Assembly: GCA_963725035.1 (NCBI GenBank) | Contig: CAVRWX010000011.1 | Location: 62,001-126,000 of the forward strand | Reading direction: 5' to 3' | From: JALZKA01 sp963725035 | GTDB taxonomy: Bacteria > Actinomycetota > Thermoleophilia > Solirubrobacterales > 70-9 | Length of the DNA: 64,000 nucleotides | Part shown: one piece after another, positions 40,963-49,614 of the stretch | Layout of the letters: each line of letters starts with the position of its first letter | Numbering within the stretch: the stretch's first letter is position 1 | Position numbers and translations under genes: made by a program | Notes under the pieces: generated by a model | The model's database searches: none | The model's input: the letters and a program-made list of their open reading frames with translations, nothing else | Told to the model about the DNA's origin: nothing

Positions 40963-42858
40963 ATGCGTGACTTGGTGCTCCGCGAGGGGCTGAAAACGAT
41001 GGCCGGCGATGCCGCGTTGCTCCTTCGGGACCTCCTGGCTTCGGGGGTAGAGGTGCCTTACGAGGTGCGTGAGTCAGGGGCGGGGTCGCCGCTTGCGGAG
41101 TACGTGCCGCAGACGTCGGCGTTCATTCGCGACAACGCGTCGCAGCTCGCCGCGCTGGATTCCTACGGCACCACCTGTGCGGCTCTCGAGTCCGACGGCC
41201 TCGCGACCTCATACCTCGAGGAGATGGGCGTGCCCGTTCCCGCGGACAGCCGCCGCCGCGCTGAGCTGGCAGGCGTCGTCTTCCTGTGCCGCCTCTGGCA
41301 GGGCTCCACGGACTTCACCCTGGACGACGTCCGCCTGGCCGAGACGATCGAGGAGCTTCTCGACTGTGGCGAGGTTTCGTTCGGCGAGGTCGAGATCGCG
41401 GTCCCGCTGCGCGGGTTCCAGATGGAGGTCGAAAAGCTCGAGCTCGCCGGCGCCACGATCGTCCGCTCCGACACCGTCGACGTGCCCACCGAAGCTCGCG
41501 GCCTGGACGGCATGGGCGGAGCCTCGTGGGAGCCTTCGTTCCTTGTCGTCGCCCGCATTGACTCGATCGGCGCCCAGGACGACGAGAGCAACACGGGCAT
41601 CCGAGCGGTCGCAGCCTTCAAGCAGGTCGTCACCACCCTTCGCCTGTTCAAGGCCGGCGGCGTCGCGCTGGGCCCGCACGCCTGGGTCAAGGCCGGCGGC
41701 GACCGCTGGCGGCGTGTCTCGACGGGCGCGGGACGTCCCCGCCCGGGTGGCTACCGCCTGGCGGACACCGAGCTCGGCGATCTTGCGGCACTCTCGAGGG
41801 GGCTCGCCCACGGGTCGACACCCTTCCACCGCATGACCCGCGGCGAGAGCGGCTTCCCCGCGATCCTTGCCCGTGCCGTTTCGCGCTTCGAGGCTGGGCT
41901 CGAGCGTCCGGTGACGCTTGAGGCGCTGAACGACTACCTCCTGACCCTTCGCTTCCTGCTCGAGGGCGGAGGCCCCGCCTCCCTCAGCATGTCCATGCGA
42001 GTTGCCTCGCTTACCGCGGAGCCGGACAACCGCACCGCGGTCAAAGCCGTGATCGACCGGGCGATCGCGCTGGAGCGCGAGCTCTGGTCGGGCGAGCCGG
42101 CGATGGGCGGCGACGCGCACCTGCCGGCGGACGTCGCAGCGGAGGTCGAGGACATGACGCGCGCGATCCTTCGGGACGCAGCGCTCGGTCACCTGGGCAC
42201 GGAGCTCAGGACGACCGCCGACGAGATCCTGTTGGGCGACGGCCTTCGCGTGGGCGAGGGAACCGACGCCGACCGCGGCGAGACCGCGGAGTGGGGCGCT
42301 GCGATGCGCGAGGCCGAACTAGCCGACCAGCTCGACGCTTCATTGGTCGAGGAATCACCGTTCACCGAGGAGGGCGAGCCCATCGACGAGTACGAGCCGG
42401 AAGACCTGCCGATGTCGGACGAGCCCTTCGCAGAGCCGGAAGGCCCGAAGTTCGTCCGCGCCGAGAACAAGATCCACGAGCACCTCGCGCCGGACGTAGA
42501 CCCCGCCTTCGAATGGTCGGAGCCCGCCCCGCGCACAGAGCGCGAGCCGGACCGCGAGCCGCGCTTTACCCTGCCTGAGCGCCAGCCAGGCGTGGAGTCA
42601 CAGTTCGGTGCGAGGGACGAGGAGGCTGAGTCCGTGAACGAGCCCGAACCAGAGGGCGAGGTGCGGATCCTGCGCGCGGTGCCCGACGACGGTCCAGTCG
42701 CCGCGCTCATCGCCGATTCCGACAACCACCGTAAGGAAGTCGCGAGCCGCGTCTCATTCCTCTTCCCGCGCCCCGAGACCACCGAGTGGTCTGTGAACGA
42801 GGTCGGATACGACCGCACCCGGCGTGCTCGGGTTGACACTGACGAAGACGCTGGCTAG
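40963..42858 (+). CDS. Large protein of unknown function, possible HEPN-like middle domain
   Basis: From ATG 40963 the product is 631 residues (an upstream TTG at 40921 would add 14). Three parts are visible: an N-terminal half of about 260 residues with no recognised fold; a helical middle with FEAGLERPVTLEALNDYLLT, LRFLLEGGGPASLSMSMRVA and AVIDRAIALERELWSGEP, resembling Apea-like HEPN domains but lacking the RxxxxxH motif; and a long acidic, Pro/Glu-rich tail ending with VEVGYDRTRRARV-like residues (NEVGYDRTRRARVDTDEDAG). The tail overlaps the stop of the convergent SDR by four bases. I cannot assign a function. Other possibilities are a structural or surface-localised scaffold. Confidence 0.6.
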   Translation: MRDLVLREGLKTMAGDAALLLRDLLASGVEVPYEVRESGAGSPLAEYVPQTSAFIRDNASQLAALDSYGTTCAALESDGLATSYLEEMGVPVPADSRRRAELAGVVFLCRLWQGSTDFTLDDVRLAETIEELLDCGEVSFGEVEIAVPLRGFQMEVEKLELAGATIVRSDTVDVPTEARGLDGMGGASWEPSFLVVARIDSIGAQDDESNTGIRAVAAFKQVVTTLRLFKAGGVALGPHAWVKAGGDRWRRVSTGAGRPRPGGYRLADTELGDLAALSRGLAHGSTPFHRMTRGESGFPAILARAVSRFEAGLERPVTLEALNDYLLTLRFLLEGGGPASLSMSMRVASLTAEPDNRTAVKAVIDRAIALERELWSGEPAMGGDAHLPADVAAEVEDMTRAILRDAALGHLGTELRTTADEILLGDGLRVGEGTDADRGETAEWGAAMREAELADQLDASLVEESPFTEEGEPIDEYEPEDLPMSDEPFAEPEGPKFVRAENKIHEHLAPDVDPAFEWSEPAPRTEREPDREPRFTLPERQPGVESQFGARDEEAESVNEPEPEGEVRILRAVPDDGPVAALIADSDNHRKEVASRVSFLFPRPETTEWSVNEVGYDRTRRARVDTDEDAG

Positions 42859-43799
42859 CCGACGCTCGGGTAGCTGACTCCGGTCAGCTCCTCCGAGATC
42901 TCCCATAGCCGCTTCGCGTCCTCCTCGGAGCGCGACGCTCTCGTGGAGCCGACCAGTTTTGGGTGCCCGCGCGCCTCGCCGATGCCGGAAGGGCCGACGT
43001 AGGCGCCCGATGTCACCTCGGGAACGGTCGCCGCGTAGAGAGACGGCAGGGCGCCCATCTCGTCGGATTGGGCGATGACCAGATTGCCGAGGCGAGCCAT
43101 CGACACGTTGACGAAGCTCTTAAACCCACCACCGATCCCGGGGCCTGACGACTGGAGGTGCGTCGCGGCGTATCCGGGGTGGGCCGCCGCGCTGGTGATT
43201 CCCCAGCCTCCGGCCGCGGAGCGCCGGCCAAGCTCGTTCGCGAACAGGAGGTTGGCGAGCTTCGACTGCCCGTAGCGGCCCCAGCGGGTGTAGCTCTCCT
43301 CGCCCTGCAAGTCGTCCCAGTCCATCGAGCCCGTTCGGTGGGCCATCGATGAGACGGTGACCACCCGCGCCTCGTCGTTGGCCGCCATGAGGCGATCGAG
43401 GACGAGGCCGGTCAAGGCGAAGTGGCCGAGGTGGTTGGTGCCGAACTGGAGCTCAAAGCCGTCCGCGGTCACCTCACGCGGAGGCGCCATGACGCCCGCG
43501 TTGTTGACGAGGCCGTCGAGGGACTCGACCGACTCGGAGACGACGCTCGCGAAGTCGCGAACGGAGCTGAGGTCGGCGAGGTCGAGTCGTGCGAGCTGGG
43601 GGCCGGGTCCGCTTGCGGCCTCCGCTACGTCCTCCAGGGCGTGCTGGCCGCGCTCCGGGTCGCGGCACCCGAGGATGACCGTTGCGCCCGCCCTTGCGAG
43701 CTCACGGGCGGTGACTAGCCCGATGCCGCTGTTCGCGCCCGTGACGGCCCAGGTGCGCCCGGCCTGAGAGGGGACGTCGTCATGGCTCCAGCCGCTCAT
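42855..43799 (-). CDS. SDR family oxidoreductase (retinol dehydrogenase/protochlorophyllide reductase-like)
   Basis: This 314-residue protein has RTWAVTGANSGIGLVTAREL, LDGLVNNAGVMAPP, ELQFGTNHLGHFALTGLVLD and the active-site Tyr/Lys in YGQSKLANLLFANELGRR, which is the hallmark of the retinol-dehydrogenase-like branch. It binds NAD(P)H. The gene overlaps the stop of the first ArsA-like ATPase gene by ATGA (43796-43799), so it is the last gene of that operon, which is an unusual partner. Substrate unknown. Confidence 0.88.
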   Translation of the reverse strand: MSGWSHDDVPSQAGRTWAVTGANSGIGLVTARELARAGATVILGCRDPERGQHALEDVAEAASGPGPQLARLDLADLSSVRDFASVVSESVESLDGLVNNAGVMAPPREVTADGFELQFGTNHLGHFALTGLVLDRLMAANDEARVVTVSSMAHRTGSMDWDDLQGEESYTRWGRYGQSKLANLLFANELGRRSAAGGWGITSAAAHPGYAATHLQSSGPGIGGGFKSFVNVSMARLGNLVIAQSDEMGALPSLYAATVPEVTSGAYVGPSGIGEARGHPKLVGSTRASRSEEDAKRLWEISEELTGVSYPSVG

Positions 43800-44926
43800 T
43801 CTGAGTTCACCTTAGGCAGCTGCGAGCCGAACAGGAAGCGGTTCACCTCCATGAGCCCTGCGAGGTCGTGGACGTCATCGTCCAGGTAGGGCACCTCGAT
43901 GATCACGCTTGTTCCCAGCTCCTCAGCGAGGCGTTCGATGTTCTGGCGGTCGCGCTCGGCCAGTAGCCGGTAGTCGTCGTAGGTGGCGGCCACGCGGTCC
44001 CCCAAGTCGCTACCGAGGGCGTCGCGGAGCTTTGCTGCCGCGCTATCCGAAAGCGCGCCGCCGGCGCGATGGACCTTGTTCACGATGGCTCCGCCGAACG
44101 GCAGGCTCTGCTCGGCCAGCTTGTCGCGGAAGTACGAGGCCTCGGCGATCGTCTCGGACTGCGGGCCACAGACGACGAGAAAGGAGCTGTGCTCATTCGA
44201 CAGGAGCTCGTTCACCTTGGTCGCGCGTTCGCGGAAGCCACCCACCATTCCCGAGAACGAACCGAAGAACTCCGAGAGGTCCTGAAGTAGGTCGACGCCC
44301 GTGATTCGCCTCAGGATCGAGAACATCAGCGAGGTGCCGCGGCCGGCCACCTTGGCCGCAAAGCCCGTCGGCGCCAGAAAGACCTGTAGCGAGCGCCCCT
44401 CGATGAACTGGAGAAGGCGGTTCGGCGCCTCGAGAAAGTCCAGCGCGTTCCGCGATGGTGGGGTGTCGAGGACCAGGAGGTCGTAGCGGTCCTCCGACCA
44501 GATCTCATAGAGCTTCTCCATCGCCATGTACTCCTGAGATCCCGCGAGCGCAGAGGAGAGCTCGATGTAGATGCGGTTCGAGAGCACCGCGTCCCGCGTG
44601 TCCTCGTCCGGTGCGTTCTTTTCGACGACCTCGTCGAAGGTCGCCTTGGAGTCGAGCATCATCGCCCACAGCTCCCCCTCACCCGGATCGACGCCGGCGC
44701 GGGTGAAGAGTGCGGGGTCCACCTGCCGCTCGACGTTTCCCAGCTCGGCGAGGCCGAGTGAGTCCGCCAGGCGCTTGGCGGGGTCGATCGTTAGCACCGC
44801 GACCTTCAGGCCTTGAGCCGCCATCCCCGCTGCGATCGCGGCCGAAGTGGTTGTTTTGCCGACTCCTCCGGGCCCGGCACAGATCAGGATGCGCTTCCCG
44901 CGAGCAAGCTCCGGCACCGAGGTCAT
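43796..44926 (-). CDS. ArsA/Get3-like ATPase (second of pair)
   Basis: This 376-residue protein begins with the deviant Walker A ILICAGPGGVGKTTTSAAIA (Gly-Lys-Thr-Thr) and has switch region LTIDPAKRLADSLGL and LLVLDTPPSRNALDFLEAPN. It lacks the paired Cys of Get3. With the next upstream gene it forms a two-subunit ATPase like mycobacterial Rv3680 and Rv3679, thought to act in stress tolerance and possibly in membrane or metabolite handling. ATG overlaps the preceding stop (44923-44926). Assignment to the family is firm, the physiological role is not. Confidence 0.9.
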   Translation of the reverse strand: MTSVPELARGKRILICAGPGGVGKTTTSAAIAAGMAAQGLKVAVLTIDPAKRLADSLGLAELGNVERQVDPALFTRAGVDPGEGELWAMMLDSKATFDEVVEKNAPDEDTRDAVLSNRIYIELSSALAGSQEYMAMEKLYEIWSEDRYDLLVLDTPPSRNALDFLEAPNRLLQFIEGRSLQVFLAPTGFAAKVAGRGTSLMFSILRRITGVDLLQDLSEFFGSFSGMVGGFRERATKVNELLSNEHSSFLVVCGPQSETIAEASYFRDKLAEQSLPFGGAIVNKVHRAGGALSDSAAAKLRDALGSDLGDRVAATYDDYRLLAERDRQNIERLAEELGTSVIIEVPYLDDDVHDLAGLMEVNRFLFGSQLPKVNSE

Positions 44927-45831
44927 GGGACCACCGCCGCGAGCTGTCGGAGCTCGTCGATCCCGAGCTCCGGTGAGAACAGGAAGGGCATGGTCGTCAC
45001 AGGGGCTCGGGTGGTGCTCTCGAGGCGGGCGAGCTGCTCGCGCTGCGAAGCAGCGCGCCGGCTCACCGCAAGCGCCGCGATGATCGCGTCCCTTTCGGGG
45101 CCGGACGCCTTCTCGAGGCCCGCGAGCAGGGCGTCCCCATCAGCCGCATCGAACCGCTCGGGGTAGAGGCCGTTCAGGAAGATGTGGTCCACCGCCACGC
45201 CAACGGTCCTGGTGAGGTCCCGCTCGAGCGACGCCGTCTCGTTCACGGGCATCTCCTCTGGCAAGGCGACGATGGCGACGCCGGTCTTGCGGTGGTTCGT
45301 TATGAGCTTGTGGAGCGTCTCGGCCTGCGCGGCGATCGGGCCGACGCGCGCCACGTTCGCGAATGTTCGCGGCGTCTGGAGAAAGCCCACCCCGTGGCCC
45401 GTGGCGGGCGCATCGACGATCACCAGGTCGTACGGCTTACCCGACTTGACCTTCCGCTCGTCGAGCGTGAGCTCCCACACCTTGCCGATGGTCACGAGCT
45501 CACGAAGCCCGGGCGTAGCCGCCGCCAGGTACGTGAAGAGCTTCGAGCGAAAGAGGAGGTCGCGCATCGCCTTCACCCTGAGCGACAGCAGGACGTACTC
45601 GCGCATCGCCTCGTCCGGGTCGATTGAGATCGCGTAGAGGTTCGGCTGGAGTTCGGTCTCCTTGAAGCCGACGTTCGCGCGATGAAACGCGTGCGAGATG
45701 CGCTCCTGAGAGGCGACCTCGCAGATGATCGCGCGCCGCCCGCGCTCGGCTGCCTTCATCCCGAGGGCGAGCGCGACTGTCGATTTGCCGACGCCCCCCT
45801 TGCCCGTGACGACCACGAGCCGCTTGTCCAA
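44923..45831 (-). CDS. ArsA/Get3-like ATPase (first of pair)
   Basis: This 302-residue protein has MDKRLVVVTGKGGVGKSTVA with the deviant Walker A at residues 10-18, ICEVASQERISHAF in place of the classic switch I, and DLVIVDAPATGHGVGFLQTP. It is the partner of the downstream ArsA-like protein and matches Rv3679 in size and layout. The start is TTG 45831. Together the two could form a heterodimer, as Get3 proteins dimerise. The gene is divergent from parA, which lies 86 bases away. Confidence 0.9.
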   Translation of the reverse strand: MDKRLVVVTGKGGVGKSTVALALGMKAAERGRRAIICEVASQERISHAFHRANVGFKETELQPNLYAISIDPDEAMREYVLLSLRVKAMRDLLFRSKLFTYLAAATPGLRELVTIGKVWELTLDERKVKSGKPYDLVIVDAPATGHGVGFLQTPRTFANVARVGPIAAQAETLHKLITNHRKTGVAIVALPEEMPVNETASLERDLTRTVGVAVDHIFLNGLYPERFDAADGDALLAGLEKASGPERDAIIAALAVSRRAASQREQLARLESTTRAPVTTMPFLFSPELGIDELRQLAAVVP

Positions 45832-45916
45832 CAGGTCCTTGACCGGGCGATCCTTTCACGCGGGTCCTCTTTCACGAGAAGGAAAGGCCCACGCAGGTGC
45901 GAATAGTCGCGAGCGT

Positions 45917-47075
45917 ATGGGTCTTTTTAATCGTGCATCTCGCCACTCAGGCGGAAACGGCGGCGGACCTGGTCCGGCGACCGCTGGCCGCGAATCCACG
46001 CATGACGCCGATCTCGGCGCCGAGCTTGCCGAACTGGGGGAGCTCGTGCCTGAGAAGCGCGAGGAGGACGCCCCGGTGCCAGGCACGGTGCCTGGCACCG
46101 AGCCCGTCGCCGATGTGGTCGAGGAGCTCGAGGAGGCCGAGGAAGTGGCATCCGCCGAGGTCGAGGTAGAGGCGAGCCCGGAGGCACCGGCCATCGTGGC
46201 TGAGCCCGCAGACCCCGATGCCGATCGCATCAACTTCGAGGACGCTCTTTCGCCGCGCCGTGGCGCGATCAGCGCCGGAACGCCGAGCTTGGAGCGAGGC
46301 CGAGCGGCCGGTCGGCACCGCCAAGGTGATGTCCTTCGCGAACCAGAAGGGCGGCGTTGCGAAGACCACGACAACGCTCAACCTTGCTGTGGCGCTCGCC
46401 GAGATGGGCCATCGTGTGCTCTGCATCGACCTGGATCCTCAGGGCAACCTGACGATGAGCCAGGGCATCGACCCCGACAAGGTCGAGAAGTCGATGTACG
46501 ACGTGCTCGTCCACCACATCCCGCTAAAGGATGTGATCCAGAAGCGAGAGATCGATATCGCAGTCGCCTCGATCGACCTGGCCGGCGCCGAGATCGCGAT
46601 GTCGACCCAGATCGGCCGCGAGCGTTCGCTCGAGAAGGCGATCCGAGGGGTCGAGAACGACTACGACTTCGTCTGCATCGACACGCCGCCGAGTTTGGGG
46701 CTCTTGACCGTCAACGCGCTCACCGCGTCGAACAGCGTGGTCGTGCCGGTCCAGTGCGAGTACCTCTCGATGCGCGGGCTGATGCAGCTCCAGAACACGC
46801 TCGAGATGATCCGCGAGAACCTGAACCCCAAGGTCCAGGTCGAGGGCATCCTGCCCACGATGCTGGACTCGCGGACGGTCCACGCCAAGGAGGCCGTGGA
46901 GCTCCTGGAGGAGAACTTCGGCGATCTCGTGTTCAAGACCCGGATCCGCAAGGCGATCAAGTTCGCCGAGGCACCGGTGCGCGGTGCCAGCGTCCTGAAG
47001 TACGATCCGCAGTCGAACGCCGCGGACTACTACCGGGAGCTCGCCAAGGAGGTCTTGAGCCATGGCGCGACGTAA
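45917..47075 (+). pseudogene. ParA/Soj-type ATPase with long disordered N-terminus, one frameshift
   Basis: ATG 45917 opens MGLFNRASRHSGGNGGGPGP, an acidic low-complexity region with PGTVPGTEP encoded by a repeat palindrome. An extra C near 46295 breaks the frame; removing it joins TPSLEEAERPVGTAKVMSFA to the ParA core. The core is clear: NQKGGVAKTTTTLNLAVALA, CIDLDPQGNLTMSQGIDPDK, FVCIDTPPSLGLLTVNALTA, and SVVVPVQCEYLSMRGLMQLQ. It is a Walker ATPase that positions DNA or large complexes. The repaired protein has about 385 residues. The 3' end overlaps ftsZ by 14 bases, a strong sign that ParA and FtsZ act together. An ATG at 46218 would give only the core. Confidence 0.85.
46075..46099. repeat. 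GGTGCCAGGCAC palindrome inside parA
   Basis: GGTGCCAGGCAC (46075-46086) and GTGCCTGGCACC (46088-46099) face each other around one G. It is in frame, encoding VPGTVPGT in the disordered N-terminus. Confidence 0.8.
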
Positions 47076-48561
47076 GAGGGCAAGCATGAGGGAGGGGCCA
47101 CTCGCGGACCTTTTCCGCTCGACTGAGGCTCCCGCGGATCCGCCCGAGGCACCCGCGCTGCCGCCGCGCCATGACGAGCGTGAGCGCGAGGAAGAGACGC
47201 GAACGATGCCCGCCGTGCCCGAGCCCGAGGCGCGTGAGCCCGAGCCCGACTACGAGCCCGCGCCGCGTGAGCCCGAGCCCGAGAGCGCGCCGCCCTCCCG
47301 AGCGCCGATCTTCGATGTCGAGGACGACGACCCGGTCGCCGAGAGTTCGACCGCTCCCGGCGCCAAGGAGCGCCTGTCCAGGATCTTCGCCGAGGACGCT
47401 GAGCCCTCGGGGGCCATGTACGGCCGCGAGGAGCCCGATTACTCGCGCAGCTATGAGGACGTCGGGCCTCACACGCCTGTGATCCGCGTGGTCGGCGTCG
47501 GCGGCGCCGGCGTGAACGCGGTCAACCGCATGGTCGAGGCCGGGATTCCCGGCGTCGAGTTCATGGCGATCAACACAGATCTTCAGTCGCTCCAGCAGTC
47601 GCTGGCCGACGTGACCGTGCATCTGGGCACGGGCGCCAGCCGCGGCCTGGGCGCGGGCTCGAATCCCGAGCTCGGCTACCGCTCCGCGTTCGAGGAGCAG
47701 GACAAGATCAAGCGCCTCCTCAAGGGCTCCGACATGGTCTTCGTGGCCGCGGGCGCCGGCGGAGGCACGGGCACCGGAGCCGCACCGGTCGTCGCTCGCC
47801 TCGCGCGTGACGTCGGCGCGCTCACGGTCGGCATCGTCACCAAGCCGTTCCGCTTCGAGGGCACGCGCCGTGCCTCGCAGGCGGACGATGGAGTGGACGC
47901 CCTTGCTTCCGAGGTCGACACGCTGATCGTCGTGCCGAACGAGAAGCTCCTCTCGGTCCTTGCGACGAACACGACGATGATCGAGGCCTTCCAGGTCGCG
48001 GACGACGTCCTGCGCCAGGGCGTGCAGGGCATCTCCGAGTTGATCACGCTTCCTGGCCTGATCAACCTCGACTTCGCCGACGTACGCACGACGATGCGGG
48101 ACGCCGGTCAGGCGCTCCTGGGGATCGGCATGGGCGCGGGCGACAACCGCGCGGTCATCGCCGCCGAGAAGGCGGTCTCGTCACCGCTCCTCGAGACCTC
48201 GGTCACCGGAGCGCGCTCGATCCTGCTCTCGATCACCGCGGGAGAGGACCTCACCCTGCTCGAGGTCTCGGATGCCGCCAAGGTCGTCCAGGAGGCCGCG
48301 CACCCCGACGCCAACATCATCTTCGGCGCCAATATCGACGAGTCGCTCAACGACCAGGTGTGGGTCACCGTGATCGCCACACGCTTCGACGGCCGCGGGC
48401 GCAAGGCCGATGGCTCCACCTCGCTGAAGCGCGAGGCAGGCACCACCTCGACCGCGACGCGGCGCCCACCAGAGCGCCGCGCCGGTACGGCCAAGGAGTT
48501 CGAGTCGCGCCCGCGCGACCTCGAGCTGGACGTACCCGAGTTCTTACCCGGCCGCAAGTAG
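47062..48561 (+). CDS. ftsZ: Cell division protein FtsZ with extended N-terminus
   Basis: This 499-residue protein has an unusual 137-residue N-terminal extension (REGPLADLFRSTEAP, then Pro/Glu repeats), followed by a canonical FtsZ core: VIRVVGVGGAGVNAVNRMVE, tubulin signature AGGGTGTGAAPVVARLA at about residue 233, and the T7 catalytic loop NLDFADVRTTM. The C-terminus ends LELDVPEFLPGRK, matching the conserved FtsZ tail that docks FtsA/SepF/ZipA partners. GTP-dependent filaments build the division ring. Normal FtsZ starts about where the core starts, so the extension is an added module. It overlaps parA and is not in a dcw cluster, so it could be a second FtsZ. Confidence 0.93.
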   Translation: MARRKRASMREGPLADLFRSTEAPADPPEAPALPPRHDEREREEETRTMPAVPEPEAREPEPDYEPAPREPEPESAPPSRAPIFDVEDDDPVAESSTAPGAKERLSRIFAEDAEPSGAMYGREEPDYSRSYEDVGPHTPVIRVVGVGGAGVNAVNRMVEAGIPGVEFMAINTDLQSLQQSLADVTVHLGTGASRGLGAGSNPELGYRSAFEEQDKIKRLLKGSDMVFVAAGAGGGTGTGAAPVVARLARDVGALTVGIVTKPFRFEGTRRASQADDGVDALASEVDTLIVVPNEKLLSVLATNTTMIEAFQVADDVLRQGVQGISELITLPGLINLDFADVRTTMRDAGQALLGIGMGAGDNRAVIAAEKAVSSPLLETSVTGARSILLSITAGEDLTLLEVSDAAKVVQEAAHPDANIIFGANIDESLNDQVWVTVIATRFDGRGRKADGSTSLKREAGTTSTATRRPPERRAGTAKEFESRPRDLELDVPEFLPGRK

Positions 48562-48600
48562 AGCGTCAGTCGTCCCCATCCTGCACCGAGCGTAGGAATT

Positions 48601-48684
48601 CACTCGCATAGCGAGTGTTTCCCTTCGTTCGACAACGCCGAGAGGTGGAATTCCCGCACACTTCGCGGGAATTCCACCTCTCGG
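48601..48684. repeat. Two inverted repeats after ftsZ, one 20 bases perfect
   Basis: CACTCGC / GCGAGTG (48601-48607 and 48611-48617) forms a hairpin followed by TTT. Next, CCGAGAGGTGGAATTCCCGC (48638-48657) is perfectly complementary to 48665-48684 (GCGGGAATTCCACCTCTCGG) across seven bases. They separate the convergent ftsZ and ArsR-SRPBCC genes, so bidirectional termination is likely, but a 20-base perfect palindrome is unusually long. Confidence 0.8.
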
Positions 48685-48721
48685 TGAGATGGGCGCTCAG
48701 GCGCCCGGGCGGTGACCTGCG

Positions 48722-49546
48722 CTACAGGGTCTCGAGCAGCTCCTCGAGGCGGTCGTAGGTCTCGCCCATGCCGCCTTCCATTCCCGAGCCGAGCATGCCG
48801 TCGCGCTCCACTCCGAAGTGGAACGTCGAGGTTGCAAGCACGCGGGTCTGGTCGCCCAGGTCCTCGAGCTCGATCGCGTCGACCGAGATGTAGCCGGGCA
48901 TTCCGCCCCACTCGAACGTCTGCTCTATCCGCTCAGGCGCATCGATCACGCGGTACGTGCCGCTGAACGCATCGTCGCCGTTCTCGCTCTCGCAGACATA
49001 GTGCCAGCGGCCGCCCGGCTCGACGTTCATCTCCTCGACGCGCGTCGTAGTCCCGTGCGGGCCCCACCACTTGGGGATCAGCTCGGGGTCCGTCATCGCC
49101 TTATAGACCTTCTCGCGCGGGGCGTTGAAGGTCCGTTCGGCCTTGATCTCGCGCTCACCCACGGCCTCGACCGTGAGCTTTCCGCTCTGTGCTGTGTCAG
49201 TCATTCGCTGACTCCTTCCGGTTGTTGTTTCCAACAGCTCTCCGAGGCGATCGAGTCGGTCCTCGAGCGCAGCACGGTGCCGCTCGATCCACCATTCCGC
49301 CGGGTCGGGCCCGGCCGGATCGATTGAGCACAGGCGCTGGCGCCCGATCTTCTCGGTTGCGACCAGGCCGGCGTCCTCAAGGACCGCAACATGCTTCTTC
49401 ATGCCCGTCAGGGACATGCCGAAGGGCGCCGCGAGCTCTGAGATCGTCGCGCTGCCGGCAGCCAGCCGGTTGAGCACGGCACGGCGCGTGGGATCTGCCA
49501 ATGCGCCGAAGGCCCGGTCGATTCGCTCTCGTTGATACTGAACCAT
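48722..49546 (-). CDS. ArsR-type HTH regulator fused to SRPBCC (AHSA1) domain
   Basis: This is a 274-residue protein with two domains. Residues 1-110 are a winged-helix ArsR-type regulator: FGALADPTRRAVLNRLAAGS, TISELAAPFGMSLTGMKKHV and AVLEDAGLVATEKIGRQRLC. Residues from about 125 are an SRPBCC ligand-binding domain: IKAERTFNAPREKVYKAMTD and PKWWGPHGTTTRVEEMNVEP. Usually these are two adjacent genes; the join here contains GGAAGGAG six bases before an internal ATG (about 49201), so an indel could have fused them. The start ATG 49546 lies inside an inverted repeat, so autorepression is likely. Confidence 0.85.
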   Translation of the reverse strand: MVQYQRERIDRAFGALADPTRRAVLNRLAAGSATISELAAPFGMSLTGMKKHVAVLEDAGLVATEKIGRQRLCSIDPAGPDPAEWWIERHRAALEDRLDRLGELLETTTGRSQRMTDTAQSGKLTVEAVGEREIKAERTFNAPREKVYKAMTDPELIPKWWGPHGTTTRVEEMNVEPGGRWHYVCESENGDDAFSGTYRVIDAPERIEQTFEWGGMPGYISVDAIELEDLGDQTRVLATSTFHFGVERDGMLGSGMEGGMGETYDRLEELLETL

Positions 49547-49560
49547 CTAGTTCAGTATTA
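49536..49560 (-). promoter_or_regulatory. ArsR operator spanning promoter and start codon
   Basis: TACTGAAC (49536-49543) and GTTCAGTA (49550-49557) are a perfect inverted repeat with six bases between; the ATG of the minus-strand gene (49544-49546) is inside the spacer. On the minus strand TAATAC (49560-49555) is the -10, 8 bases before the ATG, so the message is probably leaderless. Confidence 0.75.
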
Positions 49561-49614
49561 CACATCACGCGGAGGAATGCAAGGTGGGACCGAAGTCGGT
49601 CTTAAGCTGCGCGC

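Noticed and set aside
40963..42858. HEPN ribonuclease toxin
   Set aside because: The RxxxxxH active-site motif is not present in the helical region and no antitoxin-like gene adjoins.
45725..47089. 454-residue open frame over parA
   Set aside because: Only its beginning from 45917 is real; the rest is out of frame with the ParA core because of the extra base near 46295.
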